Shown: positions 53,704 to 62,594 of the stretch, one piece after another | Position numbering within the stretch: position 1 is the first letter of the stretch | Layout of the letters: the number at the start of each line of letters is the position of its first letter | Assembly (NCBI GenBank): GCA_942493145.1 | Contig: OW818679.1 | Span: 868,001-932,000, forward strand | Source of the DNA: ENR-C20 sp942493145 | GTDB lineage: Bacteria; Bacillota; Clostridia; Acetivibrionales; DTU013 | Direction of reading: 5' to 3' | Length of the DNA: 64,000 nucleotides | Notes under the pieces: model-generated | The model's input: the letters and a program-made list of their open reading frames with translations, nothing else | Told to the model about the DNA's origin: nothing | Database searches by the model: none | Program-made: the position numbers and the translations under genes

Positions 53704-54492
53704 ATGGATAAGCTCGGAGTCAAAATCCCTGACTATGACTTGAAGGGCAAAGTGGCTGTAATCACAGGCGGAAGCAGTGGGATAGGCTTTGCAGCAGCAA
53801 CGATGATGGCCCATTACGGAGCTTCAGTTGTGATAGCAAGCCTGCCTGTGCAGGATTGCAAAGCTGGTGCTGCGAGAATCAGGTCATTTGGCGGCGAGTG
53901 CATGTGTTTGCCGACTGATGTCTCCGACAGTACACAAGTGGATAAAATGGTGGCTGAGACCATTACTGCCTATGGTCACATTGACATACTGGCAAATTGT
54001 GCCGGAATAGGCGGCGATGTGCTCCCGCTCCTGGAGCAAAGCGAGGAAGCCTTTGATAAAGTCATTTCAGTCAACCTGAAAGGCATATTTTTGTGCAGCA
54101 AGGCTGTTGCAGCAAGGATGATCAGGCAGGGAAGAGGAGGCCGGATTATCAATACGGCGTCCATCGCAGCCTTCGAGGGCGGAGGCTGCCATGGCCCTTA
54201 TGGTGCGGCAAAGGGCGGTGTCGTTACGCTTACCAGGACCATGGCGCATGAATGGGCCAGCTACGGTATAACTGTCAATGCAGTATGTCCCGGCCTGACC
54301 CGTACGCCAATCAACAGGGAGGTCCAGGAAAATGCAGAGCTTTACAAAGAGCTGGTCGGTAAAATCCCGCTGAGGCGTATGGCTGAACCGGCAGAGATTG
54401 CTTCCCTTATGCTGTTCCTTGCCTCCGAAGCGGCTTCCTTCATAACCGGAACCAGTATCATTGCCGATGGAGGAGCCACGATCGGAGGATAA
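53704..54492 (+). CDS. Short-chain dehydrogenase/reductase 3
   Basis: 262 aa. TGGSSGIG, N-C-A-G in place of the usual NNAG, Ser in NTASIAA and Y-G-A-A-K. FITGTSIIADGGATIGG is at the end. GGGAGGG lies ahead of the ATG. It converges on the ferredoxin-flavoprotein gene with only four bases between the stops. Confidence 0.93.
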   Translation: MDKLGVKIPDYDLKGKVAVITGGSSGIGFAAATMMAHYGASVVIASLPVQDCKAGAARIRSFGGECMCLPTDVSDSTQVDKMVAETITAYGHIDILANCAGIGGDVLPLLEQSEEAFDKVISVNLKGIFLCSKAVAARMIRQGRGGRIINTASIAAFEGGGCHGPYGAAKGGVVTLTRTMAHEWASYGITVNAVCPGLTRTPINREVQENAELYKELVGKIPLRRMAEPAEIASLMLFLASEAASFITGTSIIADGGATIGG

Positions 54493-54496
54493 GGCC

Positions 54497-56278
54497 TTAC
54501 CCTTTTGCCAGTCTGGCCGCTTCCTCGCCGGCGGTGAAGCCGCTGTTCAGTGCGAAGGTCAGTGCGGAAATGACGCCTTCAATATAGGCAACTCCTACCT
54601 TTCCGGGCAACATGATGCCACGGGTATTGTCTCCGGCAGCGTATAAGCCCGGGATTGGCCTGCCCTGCTTCAATACGTTCATGTTTTCATCTATGGTCAT
54701 ACCGCCGACGGCGTTTTCATGGAACAGCTTCATGAAAAATGCGTAATAGGGCGGTGTCTCCAATGGCTCTGCCGGAGGTGGCGGCGGCATACCGAAGAAC
54801 ATTTCAGGGATGTCATCTGGTGCATCACCGGACGGTTTTCCGCCCGGTGGTGAATCAGGCAAATCGCCGAATGGCGGCGTTGCTCCGTCCTTCATGCCGA
54901 GATTTTTATTATGCTCACGAATCATCGAAGCGAAGTTATATGGATCAAAACCGAGCTTTTCACCTAGCTTTTCCAGGCTTTCCGCCGAGATACAGCCGCC
55001 CTGTTCTTCTTCTTCGGCCAACTCCTGCCTCCAGTTGCGGTAGATGTCATCGAGGGGGATGCCGACCACATCCTTCTGGCCGCCGATGTTCCTGTTGATT
55101 TCATCTTCTATTGCCTTACTGTCGAGGATCAGCCAGCAGGAACGACCAGGCTCTTTTGCCAGCATTCCGACCTCGTTCATTTCGAAGCGGACTTCCAGGA
55201 GCTTACCGTTGTTGTTGACCATGACTCCCGAGCTGCAGCGTGAAGCCGTGAGGCTGCAGCAGGGGTAAGGGTGGTGGCCCGGGCCGAACAGGTTGACCCG
55301 CCTGTTCACATAATCGATATCAGCGCCAATTTTCTCGCACATGGTGATGCCATCACCGGTGCACATGGAATGGGTGAATATATGGACCGGTTCATTCCCT
55401 GCATCATTATAAAACAGCGGCTGCATCCTGTCCATGATCTCGCGGTTGCGAGTAAAGGCTCCGGCTGCTACGATGCAGGCCTTGCAGCTGATCATGACGT
55501 CCCCGCCAGGGTCCTTTGCAAGGACTCCGGTGACCCTTCCCGCGGCATCCGTGAAGAGCTCTTTGCCTGCTGTCTTGTACAAGATCTCTCCGCCGTTGGC
55601 TTCCAGGATCTTTTTCATCTTCAGCACCATATACCAGCCGGTTCCCCCTGGACCGATAGCGGTATCGATGCGTTTGGTGTTGTATTCCTCAAGGTATGTT
55701 CCGATCAGGCCCATGCTGCCGAAAGGCCCGTGCCCCAGGACATAATCCTTTCCGAGGTCGTGTTCCTCAATCAGCCAGTCGACCATACGGACATTGGAAT
55801 CAAGAATACGTCTTACCAGCTTCTCATTCACTTTTCCTTCCGTTTTCTTCATGAACTGTTCATACACTTTATCACGTTCATCCGGTAAACCTGCTTCTTT
55901 ATGCCATTTGGAATAGTGGGTACGGAACATATGGGCGTACCATGCACTTCCTCCGACTTCATGGCCTTTCTCCAGCACGATGACCTTTGCTCCGAGGCTT
56001 GCAGCCCTTGCCGCTGCTGTCATACCTGCCCCGCCTCCACCTATGACGACGACGTCGCAGACCTTTTCGGCCCTTTCGTGGGGGACAGGCATAGGATTAG
56101 GCATGTCAGGATTTGTGATGATACCGTTGTGGCACACCTCAACACAATGTCCACAGTCGGTACACTTTTCAGGATCGATCCAATATTTGTGGTTTTTGAA
56201 ACGGACAGCCCCGGCAGGGCATTCCACCTTGCAGCGGTGGCAGCAGGTACAGTTTTTCTGATCGATTAAGTATGACAT
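54497..56278 (-). CDS. Ferredoxin-fused FAD-dependent oxidoreductase
   Basis: 593 aa from ATG 56278 after AAAGGAGA. The N-terminal 2[4Fe-4S] ferredoxin domain has Cys 10, 13, 16, 20 and Cys 39, 42, 45, 49 in two CxxCxxCxxxC motifs. An FAD_binding_2/fumarate-reductase-type domain follows (VVVIGGGGAGMTAAARAASLG, then the C-terminal YAAGDNTRGIMLPGK). An unusual Pro/Gly/Asp-rich insert (about 485-535) contains five consecutive prolines and sits before the catalytic C-terminal part. The ferredoxin arm suggests low-potential electron transfer to or from a C=C or ketone substrate. It is convergent with the SDR operon and ends with its own 3' overlap-free stop. Confidence 0.9.
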   Translation of the reverse strand: MSYLIDQKNCTCCHRCKVECPAGAVRFKNHKYWIDPEKCTDCGHCVEVCHNGIITNPDMPNPMPVPHERAEKVCDVVVIGGGGAGMTAAARAASLGAKVIVLEKGHEVGGSAWYAHMFRTHYSKWHKEAGLPDERDKVYEQFMKKTEGKVNEKLVRRILDSNVRMVDWLIEEHDLGKDYVLGHGPFGSMGLIGTYLEEYNTKRIDTAIGPGGTGWYMVLKMKKILEANGGEILYKTAGKELFTDAAGRVTGVLAKDPGGDVMISCKACIVAAGAFTRNREIMDRMQPLFYNDAGNEPVHIFTHSMCTGDGITMCEKIGADIDYVNRRVNLFGPGHHPYPCCSLTASRCSSGVMVNNNGKLLEVRFEMNEVGMLAKEPGRSCWLILDSKAIEDEINRNIGGQKDVVGIPLDDIYRNWRQELAEEEEQGGCISAESLEKLGEKLGFDPYNFASMIREHNKNLGMKDGATPPFGDLPDSPPGGKPSGDAPDDIPEMFFGMPPPPPAEPLETPPYYAFFMKLFHENAVGGMTIDENMNVLKQGRPIPGLYAAGDNTRGIMLPGKVGVAYIEGVISALTFALNSGFTAGEEAARLAKG

Positions 56279-56419
56279 CTGCGGTTCTCCTTTATGGAAC
56301 TTCATGGTTTTTCAGTGTATTCGTTTGAAGTAGAATAATATATTAACAATTATACTATATGAATAAATTAATTTCGCTATCTGAATATAAAAAAAGTCAT
56401 CCTTTATAGTACCAGACAT

Positions 56420-56575
56420 TCATTCCTCATCAAATTTATCCGGCAAAAAATCCTTATACTCATCTGCTTCAAAGAATAAGTATTCGTATACTTTTGCCAA
56501 AGAATAGAAGATAAATATGACTATAGAACACGAGCCTATTAATGAGAGAATTTTATTAATTATCAAATTACTCAC
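56420..56575 (-). CDS. Small single-pass membrane protein coupled to the APC transporter
   Basis: 51 aa from a GTG at 56575, five bases after AGGAAG. The GTG overlaps the APC transporter stop (GTGAGTAA), so translation is coupled. One hydrophobic helix (LIINKILSLIGSCSIVIFIFY) is followed by an acidic tail (FFEADEYKDFLPDKFDEE). It may be a regulatory subunit of the transporter. No family recognised. Confidence 0.6.
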   Translation of the reverse strand: MSNLIINKILSLIGSCSIVIFIFYSLAKVYEYLFFEADEYKDFLPDKFDEE

Positions 56576-58431
56576 CAAACTTCCTAAGGACGAAATTATC
56601 ATCCTTTAGTTGAAGAGGCATCACTGCCACTACTATATGCTTGTGTTTCAACAGTTCCCTCTCTACGAAAACGCGTGTCTGGTTGTGCAGTATTTTATGC
56701 CACCAGCGTTTTACCGTAAACTGAGGGAGGATGACTGTAATCATGTCTCCCTTCTTGTAGTCGTATTCAGCCGACTCGATGAATTTCAGCATAGGATCGA
56801 CAACCTTCCTGAAGGGTGAATACTTAACAATCAGGGGTATACCTGTTTTCAGCCGTGAGTACTTTTCACGGATATCCTTCTCGCTTGTATCGTCTATTGC
56901 AACACAAAATGCTGTTACATTGTCAGAAATTGTTTTAGCGAACCTTAAAGCCCGGATACTTGATTTGTTGATGCTATCTATGGGCACAATGACCTTGTTT
57001 GTGTATATGTCATGTTCAATATCGATAGTGTCCAGTTCGTCGGGATCCATCTTAAGCTGTAGCTTTACCGCCAGATAGTGCTTCTTCACCTTAAGCATCA
57101 GGAAAATCAGCGCAGGTATTAGGACCACCACCACCCAGGCTCCTTCATGGAACTTTACGATTGCAATTATTATGACGACGATTGCCGTCACAAAAGTGCC
57201 TACGCCGTTTACTGCAGCCTTTGGTATCCAATGCCTCTCCTTTGTTTTAAGCCATTTCTTAAGCATACCTCCCTGCGACAGCGTGAAGGATATAAAAACG
57301 CCTATCGCATAAAGCCCCAGAAGTGATGTGACCCTTGCCTTGAACACTATTATGAGAAGGATGGAAACAGCGGAAAGGACTATGATGCCATTGGAGAAAC
57401 TCAACCTGTCTCCCCGCATGCTCAGTTGTCTGGGTACATAGCCTTCCTTCGCCATTACCGCAACAAGAAGGGGGAAACCTGAATATGCGGTATTCGCAGC
57501 CATTATTAGTATTATGAAAGTGGTAGCAGTTATAAAATAGAACATGAAACCCCTTTGGAATATCTCTTCGGCTATAATAATCAGCATGGCCCTATCCCCA
57601 GGTACTACATGGTATATGTTTGCGAGGACGGATGTGCCGCCGAACAGGGCGAGTATGATTACCGACAACAGCAACAGGACTGACCGGGCATATTTGGTGG
57701 AAGGTGCCTTGAAGTTTGGAACTGCATTGCTCACCGCCTCAATTCCGGTCAATGCAGTACAACCACTGGAAAAAGCCCTTAGCATCAATATAAGTGTGAT
57801 TGGTTCGCCGATTGATTTGATCGTAGGTTCAGGAGGTACATAACCGCCCTTCACTTTGATGAAACCGACTATTATCATTGACAACATAGCAATAATAAAA
57901 GCATAGGCAGGAATGCCAAAAATGCGTGAGGATTCTCTTATGCCCCTGAGATTACCTACCATAATCAGCAAAACCATGAATATGCATATAGGAATTGTAA
58001 AAGGACGCAATGGTAAAAACGCGGATGTAACCTGCTCAACTCCTGAAGAAACGCTGACTGCGACCGTAAGTATATAATCCACTGACAGAGCCGCTCCTGC
58101 TGTTACACCTGCAAGAACTCCAAGATTCTCCTTTGCAACTATGAATGCCCCTCCTCCGTTTGGATATTTTTCTATTGTCTGCCGGTATGAAAATATGAGT
58201 AAAATCAGGAGCCCAATTATTGCAGCGGATATCACTGTCAGCTGACCGTATGCAAGGAATCCTATTGCAGGCAGCAAGACAAGCAGGATCTCCTGCCCGG
58301 CATATGCCACCGAGGAAATTGGATCACTGGCCAGAATGGGCAGCCCCCATAATATCCCGTATTTTTCGTCACCAATAGCTTCATTTTTAAGAGGTCTTCC
58401 TATTAAAAATCTTTTTTAAAAATCTGAACAT
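56568..58431 (-). CDS. APC-family transporter, KimA/YdaO-like, with an apparent one-base frameshift near the start
   Basis: About 615 aa when repaired. Eleven to twelve TM helices are followed by a cytoplasmic C-terminal domain (about 440-600), as in KimA/YdaO-type K+ importers. The ATG at 58431 has a good ribosome-binding site (GAAGGTGAT) and reads MFRFLKK, then shifts frame in a run of six A (58412-58417). With five A it continues RFLIGRPLKNEAIGDEKYG and ASDPISSVAYAGQEIL, the conserved N-terminus of the family. As given, the only long frame starts at a GTG (58310) lacking that segment and any Shine-Dalgarno. No obvious c-di-AMP riboswitch lies upstream. A potassium role is family-based inference. 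Confidence 0.82.
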
Positions 58432-58633
58432 AATAATCACCTTCGGATTCTAGAATACTCAAGCTTAAAGCCTGAATCCCTGTATGATTATAAGTCCAAA
58501 TGTACGTCCAGCAAAAGTCCAGTGATTTTTCTTCTGGGCTGTTACCCGTACCGTAAAAAGGCGTCAGACTGGTTTATCACATTCGCTCATACTGTTATCT
58601 CTGTTTGTATGGATTATTCCATGGTATAGTGTG
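58432..58633. other. Leader between divergent APC transporter and histidine kinase
   Basis: About 200 bases without a gene. No clear terminator or known riboswitch fold could be recognised on either strand. Confidence 0.4.
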
Positions 58634-58662
58634 TTGTAAAAAATAACCTAAGTACTTATACT
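58634..58662 (+). promoter_or_regulatory. Putative sigma-A promoter of the histidine kinase operon
   Basis: TTGTAA and TATACT with a 17-base spacer, about 46 bases before the ATG. Confidence 0.55.
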
Positions 58663-58707
58663 AATACTACAGCGAATACTTATTGTCAGGATCGAGGTTT
58701 ACGGCTA

Positions 58708-60546
58708 ATGATCAAGACCTTGAAAGGAAAAATTACATTAGTATATTTGTGCCTCGTGGGTTTGATTGCTATTGTCGGAATCACGGCATCCTTTAATTTA
58801 TTTGGCTTGAATAGATCAATCGAGGGATTGATGGTGGCAAATTATAAAAGCATCAATGGCGCGACAAACATGTTGGACGCTATCGAACGTCAGGACAGTG
58901 CTGTGATCGTCTATATAAATGAGGACACGAAAAAGGGAAAGGATCTTTTCGCCGACAACAACGATGATTTCCTGAAATGGTTCAATGTGAATGCGAATAA
59001 TGTGACTGAAGAAGGCGAGCAGGAAATCATAGACAATATCCAGACTTCGTACACCGCTTATGTAAAGCTTTTCATGGATCTGCAGGAGATTCGGGCCAGT
59101 CAGGGTATTGAAAAGGCATCGGTCTTTTATTATTCAGAAATGATGCCTGATTTTGTAAATACAAAAAATGAACTGAAGGAGCTCATTCAGTTAAATGAGC
59201 AATCCATGTTCAGAAGCAGGGAGCAGGCCACTGAGAATGCCCAAAACTCGATGTATCTGGTCATTGGGATGTCTATACTTGCAATAATCGGGGGCTTTTT
59301 TGTATCCAGGTTTTTCACAAACAAGTTCCTTATGCCCATATATTCACTTACAAACACCATGAGGTTAATCAGAGCCGGGGATTTGAACCAGCAGGCTAAT
59401 ATCATTTCACAGGATGAAATAGGTGAATTGGCCGGGGAGTTCAACAATATGACGAAGCGGCTGCAGCAGTTTGAAAGGAGTACCTTGGGAAGCCTGCTTT
59501 CAGAGAAGAACAAATCGCTGGCCATAGTAAAGAGTATATCCGATCCGATATTAGTGCTGGATACCGATTACAAGGCAATGCTGCTAAATAGTGCCTGTGA
59601 AAAGCTGTTTAATGTAGATGAGGGGAATATACTGAACAAGCATTTCCTTGAAGGGATAAACAACAGGGAATTGTTTAATTTTATTTCGGATTCATTTGAA
59701 ACGAAAGATAAAAGCAGACACAGAATATTCCACATACGCTCCGGCATGGAAGACTATTATTACAATGTTTCAGTTGCAACAGTAAGTGACTGTGACTTAA
59801 AAATATCAGGTATTATCATTGCTTTTCAGAATGTGACCCAACTGAAGGAACTGGAAAAAATAAGGACAGATTTTATAGCTACTATATCCCATGAGATCAA
59901 AACACCCCTCACTTCTATCATAATGGGGACAGACATGTTGATGGATCAAGCCGTCGGTTCCCTGAACGAAGAACAGAGACAATTCGTAAGTCTAATACGT
60001 GAGGATAGTGACAGGTTGACAAAGCTTGTAAACGACCTGCTTGAACTGACAAGGATAGAGTCGGGCAAAGCAGTATATAAATTCGACAATTATTCGTTGG
60101 ATGAAATAATAAGGTGCTCCATTAGGAACTTCACCCAGATCATGGAGCAGAACAGTATCAAACTCCTCAACAGCTGTAATGAAGGATTGCCGATGGTATA
60201 TTCCGATTTTGAGAAGGTTATTTGGGTAATGAACAACCTGATCTCAAATGCCATTAAATATGCTGGTGAAGGCGGCGAGATAAATATATCGGCATTTGAG
60301 AAAGACAATAAGGTTTACGTAACGGTACGGGATATGGGAGAAGGGATACCGGAGGAATATCTTGAGAAGATTTTTGAGAAATTCGTCCAGATAAAGGACG
60401 GAGATATGGAAATGCGCGGGACAGGGCTTGGGCTTGCAGTCGCAAGAGAAATTATCGAAGCCCATAATGGCCAAATTTGGTGTGAGAGTGAGATTGAGGC
60501 AGGCAGCAGCTTTATTTTTTCTCTGGATATCGAGAAAGGAAAGTAA
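58708..60546 (+). CDS. HAMP-PAS sensor histidine kinase
   Basis: 612 aa. TM1 (about 10-30), an extracytoplasmic four-helix-bundle-like sensor (about 31-185), TM2 (about 186-205), HAMP (about 206-258), PAS (about 270-370), HisKA with the phospho-acceptor His in ATISHEIKTPLTS (about 395), and HATPase_c with N-box NNLISNAIKYA and MRGTGLGLAVAREI. The overall plan is that of KinB/NtrY-like sensors. It forms an operon with the receiver-TPR protein four bases downstream and is divergent from the APC transporter, a likely target. Confidence 0.95.
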   Translation: MIKTLKGKITLVYLCLVGLIAIVGITASFNLFGLNRSIEGLMVANYKSINGATNMLDAIERQDSAVIVYINEDTKKGKDLFADNNDDFLKWFNVNANNVTEEGEQEIIDNIQTSYTAYVKLFMDLQEIRASQGIEKASVFYYSEMMPDFVNTKNELKELIQLNEQSMFRSREQATENAQNSMYLVIGMSILAIIGGFFVSRFFTNKFLMPIYSLTNTMRLIRAGDLNQQANIISQDEIGELAGEFNNMTKRLQQFERSTLGSLLSEKNKSLAIVKSISDPILVLDTDYKAMLLNSACEKLFNVDEGNILNKHFLEGINNRELFNFISDSFETKDKSRHRIFHIRSGMEDYYYNVSVATVSDCDLKISGIIIAFQNVTQLKELEKIRTDFIATISHEIKTPLTSIIMGTDMLMDQAVGSLNEEQRQFVSLIREDSDRLTKLVNDLLELTRIESGKAVYKFDNYSLDEIIRCSIRNFTQIMEQNSIKLLNSCNEGLPMVYSDFEKVIWVMNNLISNAIKYAGEGGEINISAFEKDNKVYVTVRDMGEGIPEEYLEKIFEKFVQIKDGDMEMRGTGLGLAVAREIIEAHNGQIWCESEIEAGSSFIFSLDIEKGK

Positions 60547-60549
60547 ACC

Positions 60550-61152
60550 ATGAAGAGAGTTCTGGTTGTTGATGATACAAAGAACATAAGGATTATTCTT
60601 GCAAAATGTCTTGAACTTGAAGGATATGAAGTTACTGCTGCAAGTGACGGTAAACAGGCGATGGAGCTGCTTGAAACAGATAATTTTGATCTTGTATTTC
60701 TTGATATAAAGCTACCGATAATCAGGGGGACTGAGGTCTTGAAAAGGATAAGGGAACAGGGGATAAGAACACCTGTCATTATCATAACTGCCTATGCCAC
60801 AGTTAGGAATGCAGTTGAATGTACAGGCATGGGTGCGGTTGCATATGTGCAGAAGCCATTTTCGGCAGAGAAGATCAAAACTGTTTTGAAAGAGATTGAG
60901 AATAAACCGGTATACAGTGAACGTACTTTTGGCAGTGTCAAAAAACTAATGGAGTTCGCAGAAATGTCGCTTGAATCGGGCTCCTACGATGATGCTCTGG
61001 AGTTGGCCAGAAAGGCGCTGTCTATTGAACTGAACGATCCTGAGATATATCTGCTTATAAGTAGAGCGTATGAGGGTTTGGGAAATGAGCAAAACGCCAG
61101 ACGCTTTTATCAGTTCTACAAGTCATCAAACATAGAAAATACCAAACAATAA
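60550..61152 (+). CDS. Receiver-TPR protein (response regulator without DNA-binding domain)
   Basis: 200 aa. The NtrC-like receiver has LVVDDTKN, phospho-Asp in LVFLDIKLP, ITAYATVRNAV and Lys in YVQKPF. Residues about 130-200 are TPR-like helices (SYDDALELARKALSIELNDPEIYLLISRAYEGLGNEQNARRFY, given here only as the type repeat split over two helices pairs). There is no helix-turn-helix, so output is probably by protein-protein contact. It follows the kinase by four bases. Confidence 0.92.
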   Translation: MKRVLVVDDTKNIRIILAKCLELEGYEVTAASDGKQAMELLETDNFDLVFLDIKLPIIRGTEVLKRIREQGIRTPVIIITAYATVRNAVECTGMGAVAYVQKPFSAEKIKTVLKEIENKPVYSERTFGSVKKLMEFAEMSLESGSYDDALELARKALSIELNDPEIYLLISRAYEGLGNEQNARRFYQFYKSSNIENTKQ

Positions 61153-61174
61153 ATTATTATGAGGGATTGACGTT

Positions 61175-61363
61175 ATGGAATGTAGCAACTTCAAAAAAGC
61201 TGGTTTTATAGATAGATTGAAAGGCATCAAAGGCTACTGTGCCTATAGGGGTGCTAATATTACACAATACAACAAAATCAATTTCCCCCCATATATTTAT
61301 TGCAAAGGGAGTAGTGGAGAAAAATTCGAGGATTGTGCCGTACAAATAAAATTTAAATCTTGA
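61175..61363 (+). CDS. Small Cys-containing protein, 62 aa
   Basis: I do not recognise a family. It has five cysteines and several aromatic residues (MECSNFKKAG, IKGYCAYRG, FPPYIYCKG, KFEDCAV), which could bind a metal or form disulfides; no signal peptide. GAGGGAT lies ahead of the ATG at a workable distance, and the gene is 22 bases after the receiver-TPR gene, so it is probably the third gene of that operon. Confidence 0.6.
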   Translation: MECSNFKKAGFIDRLKGIKGYCAYRGANITQYNKINFPPYIYCKGSSGEKFEDCAVQIKFKS

Positions 61364-61581
61364 AAGTATTTGGGGCAACCGCGGCAGGATAATGCGGGCT
61401 TTTCAACTCATCGCTTCTTCTCAATTATCAATAACGAAAATGCATAGTATGAATCGATTTAGTAATTATACTTTATTATAAACTGCGATACGGTTTATCA
61501 TTTTTTATAATTATTTATTAGTGATATAATAATTATCAGAAATAAAACTATATATTCGAATAATGATAGAGGAATGAAAAT

Positions 61582-62457
61582 ATGAATATGATGCAGATCA
61601 AGTATTTTATCACCGCTGCTAAATGCCTGAATTTCACCAAGGCGGCTGATCAGCTGTTTATAACACAACCTGCATTAAGTCGCCAAATTTTCATGATGGA
61701 ATCTGAATTGAATCTACAACTGTTCATTCGAACGAATCGCACTGTTCGATTGACACCTGCAGCACAAATATTGCTCATTGAACTGGATAAAATTTACAAG
61801 AACTATAATGATGCTGTTGAAAAAGCGCATAATGCTCAATATGGTTTGACAGGACAACTTAATATAGGTATTTTGGATGGAACAAAAATTGATGAACTTT
61901 TCCCTGAAACTATGCAAAAACTGGCTGAGTTACATCCGAATATTGTTATTGATATGCGTAATTACAGTTTTAATGGATTGATTGAACGATTGTATGATGG
62001 AAGACTGGATCTTGCGCTTACATTATATTTTGATATAGCTGAACGGAGCAACCTGATGTTTAAAATAATCAGAGAATCTAAAGATTACGTTGTTGTTCCT
62101 GCAACGCATAGACTTGCAGACAAAGACAAAGTGAATTTGATAGATTTCCAGGATGATACCTTTATTATCGTTAGATACGAAGACTCTGAAACCTCGGCCA
62201 ATCTTATCATTAATGCATGCAAGAAACAGGGCTTTATGCCCAAGGTGCGTTTTTCTCCCTCAATACAGACCAGCATGCTGTGGGTACTTGCAGGAGTTGG
62301 TGTTTCTATTTTCGACAGCTGTAATGAGCTTTATGAAAATAAAAAGGTGAAATTCCTGAATGTCGATACAATAAGCGATCCCAGTCTTACATTAGTTTGG
62401 CATCAGGACAACTTCAATCCTGCCAGGGAGATATTCACGAAGATTTTCTTAAATTAA
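61582..62457 (+). CDS. LysR-family transcriptional regulator
   Basis: 291 aa: helix-turn-helix (FITAAKCLNFTKAADQLFITQPALSRQIFMMESEL) and effector domain. A short palindrome TATTCGAATA (61553-61562) lies between its -10 region and start, possibly autoregulatory. It is next to the UroD-family gene and probably regulates it. Confidence 0.92.
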   Translation: MNMMQIKYFITAAKCLNFTKAADQLFITQPALSRQIFMMESELNLQLFIRTNRTVRLTPAAQILLIELDKIYKNYNDAVEKAHNAQYGLTGQLNIGILDGTKIDELFPETMQKLAELHPNIVIDMRNYSFNGLIERLYDGRLDLALTLYFDIAERSNLMFKIIRESKDYVVVPATHRLADKDKVNLIDFQDDTFIIVRYEDSETSANLIINACKKQGFMPKVRFSPSIQTSMLWVLAGVGVSIFDSCNELYENKKVKFLNVDTISDPSLTLVWHQDNFNPAREIFTKIFLN

Positions 62458-62594
62458 TCAATAACCAAACTGCATGGTACTACTCGATATCTTTATTATT
62501 ATTTAAAGGGCACATCTCTTATAATATAGATAGATAAGTAATGAAAATTATCATTGATTAAATAGTAAGCCATATAAATTTAGGGGGGATTTCC

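Noticed and set aside
55271..55888. 205-codon plus-strand frame
   Set aside because: It lies antisense within the ferredoxin-flavoprotein gene; no recognisable domain and no ribosome-binding site.
58432..58700. Possible c-di-AMP (ydaO) or other riboswitch ahead of the KimA-like gene
   Set aside because: I could not find the conserved ydaO helices or core segments on the minus strand; a covariance-model search would settle it.
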